A program made the translations under genes and the position numbers. A stretch of DNA of 64,000 nt, from assembly GCA_964058845.1 (NCBI GenBank), contig CAXKVR010000003.1, positions 62,001 to 126,000 of the forward strand. Reading direction: 5' to 3'. Shown here piece after piece: positions 11,380 to 23,934 of this stretch. The notes under the pieces are model-generated. The model searched no databases. It was given only the letters and a program-made list of their open reading frames with translations, and was not told the origin of the DNA. How positions within the stretch are numbered: position 1 is the first letter of the stretch; the number at the start of each line of letters is the position of its first letter. The stretch comes from Carex sylvatica. Its lineage: Eukaryota > Streptophyta > Magnoliopsida > Poales > Cyperaceae.

Positions 11380-14208
11380 ATGGCTAGGGGACGGCCTAGG
11401 AGACCACCACCAGCCGACCTTGTAGATGAGCCCATTCCCGTTAACAGCCCGGAATATTTCAGTCGATTGTTATGGATGAGTCACACGGAGCACCGAGTTT
11501 GTATGGCATCCCAAGAGGTACTTGATTATTTTTCTCTTTGTTTTTTTTTAAGTTTAAATTTTGTCGAGTTCTTGTATTTTCAGTTTCTTATGTTGTTTAC
11601 TTTTTTGAATGCAGAGTGAGGACATTTTAGATGCCAGGAGTCGGTATTATGGTATGCAGTACCACTCGCTGATGGACCCGTATCTACAAAATTTGGGGTT
11701 GCACCATTTGGTCGATATTATGGAGACAGAGACTAAGGCCATCAATGCGGCCCTTATTGCAGGACTAGTGGAGCGATGGCGTCCCGAGACACACACGTTC
11801 CACTTACCGTTTGGAGAGATGACAGTAACTCTCCAAGACGTGAGTGCTCTATGAGGTTTGCCCATCCAGGGTGAGCCCGTTAGTGGCATATCTGACCTTA
11901 CTGAAGTCGATGAGAACACGATTAATGTCAGACTCGCAGAGCTGTTGGGAGCGGGGTCAGATATACGGGATAATGGTGGAAGGTCCAGGTACGCTCTAAA
12001 GAGGACGAAGCTGCGAAATCTATTTCAGGCAGGTCTGCATTGGCGTTCCACGCCGCTCGAGATTGAGAGGTACTCATACAAACTACTGTAGATATATTTA
12101 TTTTGTACTCTATTTTATGCCGAAAAATGAGTTGCTTTGTAATTTCGACATTACAGATACACACGAGGCTTCGTGATGGACTTATTTGGTTCTGTCATGT
12201 TTGCTGATTCAAATGGTGATACCATCCGATATGTTATCTAGAGCTGCTGCGAGACCTTCGAGTGTCAAGAAAGTACAATTGGGGTGGGGCTGTCCTGGCA
12301 CATCTTTACTACAACTTGTGCCAGAGTTGCATGGTCAGTATGCTATTGTCATGCACCTCCAATCTTATTTTAATTATCTAACTTGTCCCTGACGGCTAAT
12401 ATTCTTCAAATTACAGCCGAAAAGTAAGAATATGTATGGGCCGGTACTTCTACTACAGCATTGGGCATGGTCACGGCTACCTGTGGGGATTCCAGAGCCG
12501 AATGAATCGCCTGATTGGGGAGAACCTGATGGTGCAAGCTGCCCGGCATTTGGCAAGAAATGGTACGGACATCACGAGTACATCAATAAGCCTCATGGAA
12601 AACCAATAGGTATCAGGCTGGTCCGAGGCCAGATTCAGAGTCTGGGTGACACTCAGGTGATATGGACTCTGTACGAGGAGCTATACAATCAGGGGAGACT
12701 GCCGCAGATTGTAGCGGATGATGAGCAGATGTGGTTCTACCGGGGTCCGCTGGTGTGCTTCTGGATAGTGGAGCATCACTATCCAGACCGGGTGCTCCGT
12801 CAGTTTGGATATCCTCAGCTCATCCCTACAAATCCAGACATTCCGAGATCTGTGATCAGGAGTCTACACGGGTGAGTTATGTTATTTTTAGCATTTTGTA
12901 CATAACATTAGTTGTTATCTTTAAATTGCAACTAACATGTTAATTACAGGACGACCCATGGTAATCACCCCGGCCGAGATTGGACTATGCATCATCAAAC
13001 ACACTACAAAAAGGCAGCGAATATGGGTGGCCACTTGTTGCAGATGCCGCCAGAGGATGGGATGCCGTTTCAGGGACCTCCCAACTTGAGATCTCAGGCT
13101 TGGTTCCTGCGGATCGGCATGGCATCGGTATATCTTGAGGGAGAATACGGTGAATTTCTTCGCGCAAAGATCTTCACAGAAGATGGTTATACCCCCACTG
13201 GCCGAAAAGGTGCTCGCGATGTAAGTAATGCACATAAAACAACACATTTTCTATTACTTTTAACATTTTTACTATCTTTTTTTTAATCTAATTTTGTTTT
13301 TTTTTAGCTGCTAGTAGCAATTAAAGGTGGTGCGCATTCAATCATTTTTCCTGGACGACGTGGCTTCAGAGCTTTTGGGCATACGATGTTGCAGTTGGTT
13401 GCCCCCTGCATTGAGAGCCACGGTCACGAGGCAAAGCTAGTCACCATGCTGCGAGACGCCGGAGAGGAGATTGATTGGCGCAGAGTACAGAGGGACGAGC
13501 CCGATGCGCCACCTGTTTTGGCTTCTGATATGCCACCGGAGCCCTCAGAGCAGCCAGATTGGGACTACCATCATTGGGTACTAGGAATGTTTGGTTGGCA
13601 CGGCTTCTGGGACGAGCATGGACTTCCAGTTCTTCCCCAGGTATGTCATTTTTTATTTATGTCAAGTTAGTTACAATTTCTTCCTTCAGTACATTAAGTT
13701 AGTTAAAATTTATTGGTATTCTTGCAGGGTCCTGCCTTCATGCCACCACCGGCTGAGCAGCATGAGTCTCCGGAGATCCAGCCTACGCATGAGTCTCCGG
13801 AGATCCAGCCTATGCATGAGTCTCCGGAGATCGACCCTGATTTCCATATCAGCGTTGATTTTTTTGATCACCCTTCACCTACAGCAGCCTTTCCGCGTCA
13901 GCCATATCCAGCGAGGGCTCACGATTGGGAGGCCTCTGGTAGCGGGACTCATCCTGACTATGCGTCCCACTTTGCAGATTCCTTGTTCCATACCCCCCCC
14001 ACCGCCAGCTACTCACGCGGCCGAGCCCGAGGATCTATGGAGTAGAGCCCTCACGATGAGCGCACAGGCCGAGCCCGAGGAAGAGATTACACCAGCTCGT
14101 AGAGCGCAGGATGGAGAACAAGAGTGGGATGATTGGCATGAACGAAATTTCAGTAGGGAAAATAGGGGTCGACCAGCTCACCGATTTTCCCCTGCGGATT
14201 GGATCTGA
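11380..14208 (+). pseudogene. Plant mobile domain (PMD, MAIN-like) gene of MULE-1, disabled
   Basis: The gene encodes a PMD protein of the aminotransferase-like/MAIN family, which in plants occurs both as host genes and inside transposons. Its molecular role in transposons is not established. Inferred exons with GT-AG borders: 11380-11517, 11615-12069, 12157-12333, 12417-12871, 12950-13220, 13308-13640, 13728-14208. PMD-typical strings are LVERWRPETHTFHLPFGEM in exon 2, YNWGGAVLAHLY in exon 3 and GPVLLLQHWAWSRLP in exon 4. The C-terminal exon has three 27-bp repeats (HESPEIQP) at about 13769-13840. Breaks: TGA at 11852-11854 where the MULE-2 copy has Trp; exon 3 is one base out of frame near 12230; exon 7 shifts frame at a run of eight C (13993-14000), after which the frame stays open to 14208. 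The coding order and exon borders match the PMD gene of MULE-2. The ATG follows a likely 5' UTR splice acceptor. Confidence 0.88.
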
Positions 14209-14448
14209 TAGAGGGTTTTTTTTTGTAGTTTCATTTCAGTTTAGCTATGTTATATTTTATTATGTTTGAGTTTAGTTTTATAGTTTGTGTTTTAGAATAA
14301 AATTAAGAACAACAGTACAAACCTTAAACTTAACAATTGAAACTAATAAACTGCAACATAATGAACTATAATATACAAATAATAAATATTCACAAAATAA
14401 AATTCATCTGATTACATAAGTTCTCAACACATTGAAATATATCACAAG

Positions 14449-17400
14449 TTAATTTCTGCGACCACTCAGCCTAAAATGTAATCCAAATAACCGACCAGAT
14501 CCCCATGATGATGTGTTCCTTCTAGCTGGTTGCACTGCTTCTTCATGCCGGTTAGCTGTACCAGATGGCCCTACTTGGGATGTGCTCCTTCTAGGGGGTT
14601 GCACTGTTCCCTCCCTCAGGTGTGCTGTACCGAATGGTCTTGCGCCATATGTGCTCCTTCTTCGCTGGGTAGTACCTGAAGGCCCTTGCATTCCAACCGC
14701 CTCTAGTCTTTCTAGTACTTCTCCCATCGCCTCTCTAAACATCATATTTGCACTTTCACAGTCAGCTGTACGGCTTCTGGCTGTGCTTCGTCGCGACCCT
14801 TGCGATCCACTTGCCTCTGCCATAACTCTCTCATTTTCTGCTGCATTTGCTACGTTATGAGCATCTGCAGCTCAAATATGTTACTTAGTAAGCTATTCAA
14901 TATTGGAATGAAATATAATCAGGATTGAATGTTACATACCTCGGCTCTGCATGTCAGAAGTGGAACGGCGAGGACGGTGCCCCATTTGGCTACCTTGCAT
15001 TTCGTCCATGGTCATTACCTGACGGATGTGTTTTCTTCTACCACGCCATATCCAATCTGTGTTTTGCTCAATTTCAGGGGTAGTGGTCGTCGGCCAATCT
15101 TCAGGATTGCCATAGGGAACAAACAGTACATTCCAAGTACTCAGAAGGTAGTCCACCCTATACCAGTGGGCAACAAATTGGTCGGCTAACCAGCTATTAT
15201 GGCGACAAACTGCTAACACATGAGCGTACGGAATTCCAGTTAATTGGATACCTCTACATGTACATTCCACTGCTCTTTTGGGCCCGAATGTCACGATATA
15301 CTGGAACCTTCTATGAATAATGGACATACTTCCATCCTGCGTTTGGACTACTGGAACATATTCATTTGGACCCGTGACTTCGTACTTACCTTTGTCGTGC
15401 GAGTATGAGATCACATCCATTTTTGTACCTTTCTCCCACCGTTTAGCAAGCTTAACATGTACCCATTTGAAAAAAGGCTTTTCTGCATTACTTTGCTCCG
15501 TCGCTGCCTGTCGCCGCTGAACAAACCACCTATTGCACTTGTAGAATGTCTCCTCCACAAGTGCAGCCACCGGCAACATTCGGCTCTCCTTGAAGACAGC
15601 ATTCAGGGACTCGGAACTGTTTGTTGTCATGATACCAAATCGGCGTCCTCCATCACAGGTCTGAAAATTTTTATCAAAATTTGACGGCTCCATGACGTCA
15701 TTAGTACGTACTTTTCCCACTCTCCTCAGAAAAGCATTACACCTCGGATTTTGCTGCAATAGAACAAAGCAAAATTAGACAAAATGTATATAAAAGAAAC
15801 AAAATAATATAAATTAGATAATATCATACATACCGAGGCAAAATCTTCGAACATCTCTTTCAGCCTTCTTGGCTTCTTCTTCCTGGCTCCTTGTTTGAAC
15901 CTAGTTTCGTACCATTTATCCTTCCCACACGCCTGGACCAGGTTGTCAGCAACATGCTGGATACAATATCTGTGCACAAAATTATCCGTGTCCCATCCAT
16001 ATTCAGGCTTCAATGCAGCTTTGATACCCTTGTGTTGGTCTGATATAACACATACAAATCTATTAACATGAATCACATTAATTCTAAGCCATTGTAAGAA
16101 AAAACCCCAATTCTCTTCATTCTCTTTATGCACAATTGCAAATGCTAGAGGCAGCAATTGGTTCTCGGCATCATAGCCGCAAGCCATCAAAAGCCTGCCC
16201 TCATACCGCCCAGAAAGGAAGGCTGCATCTATACTGATCACCGGTCTCAAGTAATTAAATGCGGTGATGCATGGTCCGTAAGCCCATGCCACGGCCTTGA
16301 ATTTCTGAACACCTTGCTTGACCAGTCCTGTTTTTTTATCGATGCTCGGACTGGTCATAAATTGGTACCTCGAGCCGGGATTCTTGTCACATATCCCGAT
16401 AAGTAATAGTTTCATAAAATTATATGACTTTTTCCAACTTCCAAATTGCCGGATACTGCAATCTCACAACCTCTCCAAAGTTTCATAAAATTATATGACC
16501 CTTCCTAACCCTCACGCAGTGTGCCACGCTCCGGATACTCATAGTGGGGTCTTCCTTAATGCTGCTCTCGATGATATCTGCGATGATTGATGCCGTGAGT
16601 TGTGCATGGTCAGTTCTGGTGTACTCAGACGTGCATGTGTGAGGCGTGTCTTGCTCAGTTATCATCCATGTATCTCCATGATTTGTTGCTCTTGCCTTCA
16701 GTTTGAAACGACAACCCGAAGTGTTGCATCTAATTTCTAGCCGAGATGTGTCACTTCTCTTCGTATATGTCTCATTGTTCTTGTCAACATGGTACTCTCT
16801 GATCTTTTTTGTCAGTTGCTTTTTATTTATAAAGTATTCGCATTTTGCGAGCTCACTCCTATATTCAATCCGACGACCATAGTAAGAAATATCTACTTCT
16901 CGAAAAGCAGATGTGTCATTGAAGTTTACAAACGGGTGAGTCTCAGAATGGCCACTTAACGGCATATTCTCTCTATTTTGCCTCACAGTGGGCTGTGTGT
17001 ATTCTTCTTCATCTTCTTCATCTCCTTCATCATTAATGTCCCAGTCTCCTTCCTCTCATTCATCCCCAATTTGCAGATTCTCCTCCGGTACCTCGTTTAT
17101 AAATTCAAATTCCGACTCGTTTGGATCTTTCTGTACTGGTGGCGGTCTGGGGTGAGGATTTGGTTCAGGCCCAGGTAAGGATGAAGGACCTTCATACACG
17201 GATATAGGTGGGATAAAAGGTGGAGATTGTACTCGTGGTGGGATAAAATGTGGAGATTGGGGTGAATTACTGTATATTTATGGTTCCGGTTCTGGTACTG
17301 GCATTGGGATAAAAGGAGTGTGTGGTTCATAATTTGGTTGATAACTTTCTGCAACCGAATTTTGGCCTGAAATTTCAGCCCCTGACTCTCCGCGAATTCT

Positions 17401-17703
17401 GCATGCAAAAACTTCCAATAATGATTCGCCGGACCTCAAAACCTGCGCGATCAGGCCTCTCAATGCCCCGTCATCTCCCAATGCGATTCTGACATACTTT
17501 CCTGCATGGACTATTCGGGCCATTATTTCTAATTTTCAGCGATTCCTATTGTAGCCACTCACTTCATAAATAAGTGATTGCAACTGCTCAAATGATAAAT
17601 TTTCATCAACCCAATACGTATTTACTGGAGGTTTGGAGTAACGTGCCCCATTCTGATCAAAAATGAATTTCCCTCCAAAATATATTGAAATTCCAATAGG
17701 CAT
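14449..17703 (-). pseudogene. MURA (Mutator-like) transposase of MULE-1, disabled
   Basis: The transposase would bind the element ends and catalyse cut-and-paste movement. Inferred exons: 17703-15834, 15753-14940, 14864-14449, with in-phase GT-AG introns of 80 and 75 bp. Domains: N-terminal PB1/ubiquitin-like stretch starting MPIGISIYFGGKF; WRKY-GCM1-type zinc finger with CNTSGC...HTC; DDE core with Asp in ISIDAAFL, Asp in CVISDQHKG and Glu in SSESLNAVF; a SWIM finger; an Arg/Ser-rich tail ending SGRRN. Breaks: TGA at 17536-17538, TAA at 17278-17280, TGA at 17056-17058, and frameshifts between about 16495 and 16415. That last segment also holds a 20-bp duplication (TCATATAATTTTATGAAAC). The third SWIM position reads IPYAH, so the usual Cys is Tyr. 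The ATG at 17701-17703 was chosen because the translation aligns with the MULE-2 MURA N terminus. Confidence 0.9.
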
Positions 17704-17769
17704 GGCCAATAAACTACATTCGTAAATGGTAAATATTTTGTCAGTATACTAATTTCAATTGTGAACAGT

Positions 17770-18065
17770 TGTCAATAATAGTAAACATTAGTATATGAAC
17801 AGTACATACGTACATGAGCAGTAGATGAACAGTATATGAACGTAAATACACAGTAAATGAACAGTAAATACTTATATGAATAGTAAATGAACAGTAAATA
17901 CGTATATAAACAGTATATGAACAGTAAATACGTATATGAACAGTAAATGCACAGTAAAATTCGTATATGAACAGTAAAGACGTATATGAAAAGTATAGAC
18001 GCATATGCAGAGTATATGAACAGTACATACGAATATAAATAGTAAATACGTAAATGAACAATTGC
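17770..18065. repeat. Minisatellite of about 18-21 bp units
   Basis: Around 14 imperfect copies of TATGAACAGTAAATACG-like units lie upstream of MURA inside MULE-1. Open reading through them is Tyr-rich (YCSYT/IYCSFT) and is a by-product of the repeat, not a gene. Confidence 0.85.
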
Positions 18066-18362
18066 AGAAAAAAAAATACCTGATTTAGCAGCTGAACAGT
18101 AATTCCTTTTTCCTTCTCTTTTTCTCCTTCTCTTCCTCCTCCTTCTCCTTCTCTTTTTCTCCTTCTCTCTTTCGGATTTTCTCTCTCTCGTAATTCATCT
18201 GATAGATTTATAGTGTTATATATAAATAAAAAATAAAATAAAAAAAAGTCTGGCCGTGAAAAATATCCACGGGTGGATATTTTTATAAAAAAATTAAAAC
18301 AGTGGTTATTTTTAATAAAATTATTTTTTTTTTGGTAAAAATAAAAATGTCGGCAGTGTGGG

Positions 18363-19271
18363 GATTGTTTTTTGTAATTTGGAGGGAGACAAAAGCCCAA
18401 AATAACTTATTGTTGGAGCATCCAGCTGTTGCAAAATTAAACACACCAAAAACAATCATTTTTGACTCTTTTCGAGAAAAAGGCAATACCGGAGCCATCA
18501 TCAAATGCATCATAATGATTAGATTCGGCGAAATTTTGTTAGACAAAAAGTGTTTTTTTTTTCTTTTCTTTTCTTTTGAAAAAATTATACAATGTGGTAT
18601 AAAATAGTGCCAGTTCCTGCTCAATTGAGGTAATTTGAACGCCAAGCAAGTATTGATGTGCACTCGCAATCAGACCTTTTGTTATATTTTGTGCGTTTTA
18701 TTTTATTTTGGAAGAAATGGACAAAGAAATTTGTATTTGCATGGCACCCCACCAGGCCACCACCATTGGTATAATAAAAACAAATGGTGGGTAGAAATTA
18801 CTATTTTTAAAGCACATGAGTGCTCACCTTTAGTTAATTAATTTGTTTTCTTCACATTTAGCTCCATCACCATGTACAGGCGCCGCACTAGAAACTGACA
18901 AAATTACATGATTTCATGAATCGCCTCATTTAATGTTTAATAAATTAGAGTTACTCAGCTCTTTTAATCGTTGGTGGAATTTTTTATAATGATTTTTACT
19001 TCCCCTGCCAATTCAAGCATTTCTTACTGAAGTTTGATTGTTAATCTCTAATGAGAGAAACTACATCACTAGCATAATGAACTTCACTGAAAAGAAACAA
19101 AATTTAACACATCCGGACCGTTTCAATGCTACAAAAAAAAAAAAAAAAATGAAAGAAGAGTCGGTTGGTTGATAGAAATAAATAAACTGATTTGAATAAA
19201 AAAAACATCTATCACTTTAGATTTTCAAAAAACATATTCGTTGAAATAATGGTTCAGTGAATGATGGAAGA
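18363..19271. other. Spacer between the two MULEs
   Basis: About 0.9 kb with no gene recognised. It contains poly(A) and poly(T) tracts. The two large MULEs are separated only by this stretch. Confidence 0.5.
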
Positions 19272-19369
19272 CACTTTCTGCCGAAATTTTTATAAATGTC
19301 CAAAAAAATTAATAAATTATGGAATCTACCCTATTTTTTATAAAAATTCGATTTCTACCCAGTCCAGTT

Positions 19370-19545
19370 AACCACTAACCGGAAAATTGATATATTTCCG
19401 GCTTACCATTTCCCGGATACTTTGAAAAGAACCAGTTAATGGTTAACCGGACTGGGTCCGGTTAACAGTCCACCGGAAATGTGGCATGTATCCGGTTATT
19501 GGTTGACCGGATTTCGGTCCGGTTAACGGAATAGCGGAAATCTCA
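19370..19545. promoter_or_regulatory. MULE-2 left subterminal CCGGTTAAC array
   Basis: At least five CCGGTTAAC/GGTTAACCGG-type motifs in both orientations lie in this stretch. The matching array near the right end is at about 28310-28465. These are candidate transposase binding sites, by position and symmetry only. Confidence 0.6.
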
Positions 19546-20423
19546 ACTCACTCGGTTATATAATCCACAGATTTCAGTTTACTCTGACGTGCTGATTATC
19601 GTCAGACCTCTACGAAAAAAAAGGTATGTTTTTTTTTATTAATGAAATTATGTAAGTTGTTAATTTTTAAAATATTTGTGTAACTAGATTTTTCATGTAT
19701 TGAAATATTTTAATTAGTTTGTACTAATTTTTGTAGCTGTATTTTTCCAAAAATGTCACATTATTTTCAATAACTTGTACTTAAATTTGTAATATTTTTA
19801 GGAAATAAATTTTTAATTAATTTGTACTAATTTTTGTAGCTATATTTTTCAAAAATGACAAATTTTTTTCAATGACTTGTACTTAAATTTGTACTTTTTT
19901 TAGTGAATAAATTTTTACATATACCTTTAGTATATATAATATGATTTGTTCTCTACCGTACTAAATCATACCTAAAGATTTAATTATTAAATTTGTCTTT
20001 ACATATAAATTTTTTTTTTTTAAAAACATCATAAAAATTACTCTTTCTTCGTACTTTATCATTCATACAAAAATAAATCAGTAAATTATTAGCTATCAAT
20101 ATATTTTCTTTTAACTATCTATCTTTTTTAGCTATCTAGATTTTTTTTGAAATTATGTTAATTATTATTTTTTTAATTATAGATACGAAGCACACGATCA
20201 CACTCAGACGGAGAGAAAGGAAGACACTCAGGCAAAGATAAAGAAAGAGAAAAAAGAAAAAAGAAAAAAGGTCATTTTTTATTAATTTGTAAATTATTTA
20301 GTTTTAGAAATTATGTTACTTATTATTTAATTTGTTATAAATAGTAGTTTATTATTTTTTATCCAGGTGTGGTTTTAAAATTGTAGCTTGTTATTCTGTT
20401 ATTCAGACGAATCAAAACAAAAA

Positions 20424-23400
20424 ATGACCGTCATCTGTGTGAGAATTTTTGTTGGAGGAGAAATCATGTACAATGATGATGGGGTTTTTTACAGCACCCG
20501 ACCTAAATACTCATTACCTATAACCATGGACCATAACTTTGATTATCTCCAAAATGAGATTTATAAACTGATTGGGTATACCGTTAGTGAAGCAAATATG
20601 GAAATCCAAGCCAGGTTTAACATTTCTACCGATGGCCAACGTGACTATCAATTGGTACCAATAAAAAACCAGCAATCATTCGAAATGATTTTAGGAATTT
20701 TGGCGTCTTTTCCACAAAGGGTCCCGGTTCTAGAGTTATTTGTAGAATTGGAACCGAACCATACCGGTTTTAATTCCCAATCAAATATGAACAGTCAGAT
20801 CCCTGAAACTCGATCTCGACCCAGTACCAGTAGAAATCCTGAACCCATAACTCAATCCCGACCCAGTACCAGTAAGAATCCTGAACCCACAACTCGATCC
20901 CAACCCAGTACCAGTGGGGTCCGTAGACCAGTACCGATTCCATATTTTGTACCACCTGTGGATGCGATTGATGAAGACAGTTTGGAGAGTGGGGATGAGA
21001 TGCTCTCAGATGAGTCATCAGGTTCCGACAATGACGTGAGAGCAATCAGACGGTCACAATCACAATCTCGTGAATCACGTAACCCGATAACTGGTCGGGA
21101 CGATATGAGACATCCAGTTGATAGTTTCAATGACATATCTGGTTTTTCGGCCTGCAGATATCAATTTTTTCAGCAGCTCAACCAGAACATTCGACAATCC
21201 ATTTGCCAAAGGCCAAGTGTTTGAGTCGAAAGCGGCTTTAAGGGTAGCAATAAATGAGTTTCATATCTGAAATAATTATGAATGTTTGATTTCTAAAAGC
21301 AAAACTAAATGTTTAACTATAAAGTGCAGAGATAATTTTTGCAAATTCAAGTTATCCGCGAAGCTTAACGGCCTTTCAGGATCTTGGATTATTACCAAAC
21401 AAGCAATGCCTCATGTATGCAAAGTACCGGCAACACGTGCTGATCATCGTCAGCTTACTGTAGAGATGATTGCCCTATCAATTCATGATGCAATTAGAAA
21501 GGATGTGTACGCGACTATAAATCATATCCGCGATGTGGTGAAAAAGGAGTACAAAAATGTAACACCTAAGTACAACAAATTATGGCGAGGTCGTGAGCTT
21601 GTTATTGCAAATCTGTTTGGTAGTTGGGAGAACTCGTACAACTTGCTTATTCCACTTTTGGAAGCCATACAAAGAAATAATCCAGGAACCAAATATTGTG
21701 TGACCTCGACCCCTATTGATGGAGAAACTGACAGGTATTTCAATCAAGCCGCATGGGCATATGGGCCTTGTATTGCAGCGCTGCCGTTCCTCAGACCAGT
21801 GATTAGTATCGATGCTTGTTTCATGTCGGGACGGTACCAAGGTAGATTGCTAATGGCATGTATATACGATGTGGAGAACCAATTACTTCCATTGGCTTTT
21901 GCAATTGTGGAGAAAGAAAGCGCAGAAAACTGGGGATTTTTTATGAGATGGTTGCGATTGGAAGTAATTAGAGATAATCATTTTTTTTGTGTCATCTCGG
22001 ATAGACATTTGGGGATTAAATCCGTGTTTCAGAGTTCACTTCTCGGATGGGATGAGTCTACCGACCAATGTGTCCATCGGTATTGTTCTCAACATGTTGC
22101 CGAGAATCTTTTCAAGCACGTGGGGGCGGAACAGAGATGTCAGTGATAGGTTCAAAATTGGAGTAAACAAATGCAAACCTAGGAGATTGACGGAGATATT
22201 TGAAGACTTCGAAGTTGGTTGTCCAAAGGCTATCGAGTATCTTAACAAGGTGGGTAAGAGGGATCCTAACGATGAAGACGAGCTACCATGTCCGGATAAA
22301 CTGTATCAAGCAATGGACGGAGGTCACCGATGGGGAATAATGACAACAAATGGGTCGGAGTCACTGAATGCCGTTTTCAAAATTAGTCGGCGCTTGCCGG
22401 TTGCAGCAATCGTGGAGGACACATTTTATAAGTTAAATAGATAGTTTTATGAACGGCGGAACAAAGCTTTAATGAGACTTCAACGAGGTGAGTTGTGGTC
22501 CGAAAGGGTAAGTGAGTTATTGCAAAAGCGTATCAATAAATCTCTGAACATGACTGTGGTTCCTTACGGTAGATACATTGGGGTTTTTGAGGTCATGGTT
22601 AGGGGTGAAAAAATTCCTGCAAGGCGTAATCAGCTAAGACTTGAGTATACCCGTAGAGATTTCGGGTATATAGTTGTTGTCAGGGATAACAATAAGGCTA
22701 GGTGTGAATGTCAGAAGCCCCAATTGATCGGTATACCATGTTCTCATTTCATGGCAGTGGTCCGAGGAATGAAATATGATGAAAATTTATAGAGTGCATG
22801 TTTCGAACTGGAACAAACATAGAGTGCATGTTTCGAACCAAAAGGCAACCAAAATGAATGGCCTGAATACAACGGCCCCAAAATTAAACCTGAGAGCAGA
22901 TTAATCAAAAAAGGAAGGAGACGACACAACCGCATACCGATGGAAATGGACAGAATGCAGGGACGAAGACTCGGACATCAGGCTCATCGAGAGACAATTG
23001 ATCGGAATGCAGCAGGTACAATTGATCAACTAATTAGAAATATCTGTCCAAGATAAATTCAAAATTTAATACATGTTGTACTTGTAATGTAGAGGAGGCA
23101 GCAAGACAGGCAGAGGCCGGACCATCGTCGTCGAGAAGGTCAGGAAGGGGATCTTACAGCAGATCTCAAACAGGGCCATCTGAAGCACGAAGGATGAGCA
23201 CATCTGACGCAGGAAGGAGGAGCATATTTGAAACAGGAAGGAGCGCCACATCTGAAGCAGGAAGGAGAAGCACATCTTCAACAAGGTCATCTAGTACAGC
23301 TAACCAGTCGCAAACAGGGCCATTTGGTACAGCTAACCAGCAGGAAGGATCAGAGCAACCAGCAAGAAGAAGTGCATCTGGTCCGTCCATCTTTGGATTT

Positions 23401-23427
23401 CGTCTTAATCTGCGTCGTAGAGGATAA
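20424..23427 (+). pseudogene. MURA (Mutator-like) transposase of MULE-2, disabled
   Basis: Exons 20424-23015 and 23093-23427 are joined in phase by a GT-AG intron. Domains: PB1-like N terminus starting MTVICVRIFVGGEIM; a Ser/Pro repeat region (SRPSTS repeats near residues 120-160); an acidic stretch; WRKY-GCM1 finger (KCRDNFCKFKL...PHVC); DDE core with Asp in ISIDACFM, Asp in CVISDRHLG and Glu in GSESLNAVF; an intact SWIM finger, CECQKPQLIGIPCSH; an Arg-rich tail ending FGFRLNLRRRG that resembles the MULE-1 tail. Breaks: a frameshift near 21180, TGA at 21268-21270, a frameshift at a G-run near 22120, TAG at 22442-22444 where Trp is expected, and TAG at 22790-22792 and again at 22820-22822 in a 30-bp tandem duplication. 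The start is the first ATG in frame, just after a probable 5' UTR splice site. Confidence 0.9.
22790..22842 (+). repeat. 30-bp tandem duplication in MURA-2
   Basis: TAGAGTGCATGTTTCGAAC occurs twice, 30 bp apart. Both copies begin with an in-frame TAG, so the duplication occurred after or together with the nonsense change. Confidence 0.8.
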
Positions 23428-23610
23428 ACTTGCGAATTATCTTATGTTTTAACTGTTTTGTAACATAAATAGTGTTATGTTGTTTTATTTTATGTTTTAT
23501 TTTATGTACTGTACTGGTTTGTATAATTCTATGTAATTGTAGTATTCATTACCGTATAATTATTCTATGTTTACTGTACGATTAGTCTATGTTTGATTTT
23601 GTTGTTGAAC

Positions 23611-23934
23611 ATGATGGAAAATAGCAAAAGAGGTACTGAGGATGCCAAATGTCACTGTAAGGAAATACTTCTTTTGAAAAGATTTGGTATCCAATTACCT
23701 ACTGAAAATCCATCCCTTTCAGACGAGGACTTTCTTGAAAATCCATACGTGAAAAAAAATAAAATTGATGAAGACCCTCCAACACCAGACGATGAGTTTG
23801 TTCCGTGTACTTATAATGGTAAGGCGAGCACATCATCGGTTGCCACTAATCAGAAGCCGGATGCTAAGAAGACTACTGGTAAAAAGTCGATTGGTAAGAA
23901 GTCGGTTGGTAAGAAGCTGGCTGCTAAGAAATAG
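23611..23934 (+). CDS. Small Lys-rich protein of MULE-2, function unknown
   Basis: An open frame of 107 codons starts at the first of two adjacent ATGs, 184 bp after the MURA stop and on the same strand. The N-terminal half has a CHCKEILLL segment and an acidic stretch with EDPPTPDDE. The C terminus is a basic repeat tail, GKKSIGKKSVGKK, reminiscent of histone-tail-like DNA-binding tails. I do not recognise the family. It has no stop or frameshift although both neighbouring genes are broken. It sits where MuDR carries its second gene, mudrB, but I see no similarity to MURB. It could be a real accessory protein or chance. It is absent from the 240-bp gap in MULE-1. Confidence 0.45.
   Translation: MMENSKRGTEDAKCHCKEILLLKRFGIQLPTENPSLSDEDFLENPYVKKNKIDEDPPTPDDEFVPCTYNGKASTSSVATNQKPDAKKTTGKKSIGKKSVGKKLAAKK

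Larger units (their letters stand above)
9470..18353. mobile_element. Mutator-like element MULE-1 carrying MURA and a PMD gene
   Basis: The 8884-bp element is flanked by a perfect 9-bp target duplication CAGTGTGGG (9461-9469 and 18354-18362). The left end reads CCGATATTTTTAAAAATA and the right end, reverse-complemented, reads CCGACATTTTTATTTTTACC. Both continue into a shared ATTAAAAATAACCA block and then a CCGTGGATA/TATCCACGG palindrome. A 9-bp duplication and a MURA gene define a Mutator-superfamily element. Inside, a PMD gene (plus) and MURA (minus) converge with only about 240 bp between their stop codons. Both genes are broken, so the copy cannot now supply its own transposase. The same ends are found on the non-autonomous element at 56633-58389. 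Confidence 0.95.

Noticed and set aside
13591..14208. Separate 205-residue plus-strand gene
   Set aside because: It is the alternative frame of PMD-1 exons 6-7. Only its 3' part after the C8 tract continues the real protein.
17741..18400. 219-residue Tyr-rich frame on minus
   Set aside because: It reads through the 18-21 bp minisatellite and then the MULE-1 terminus.
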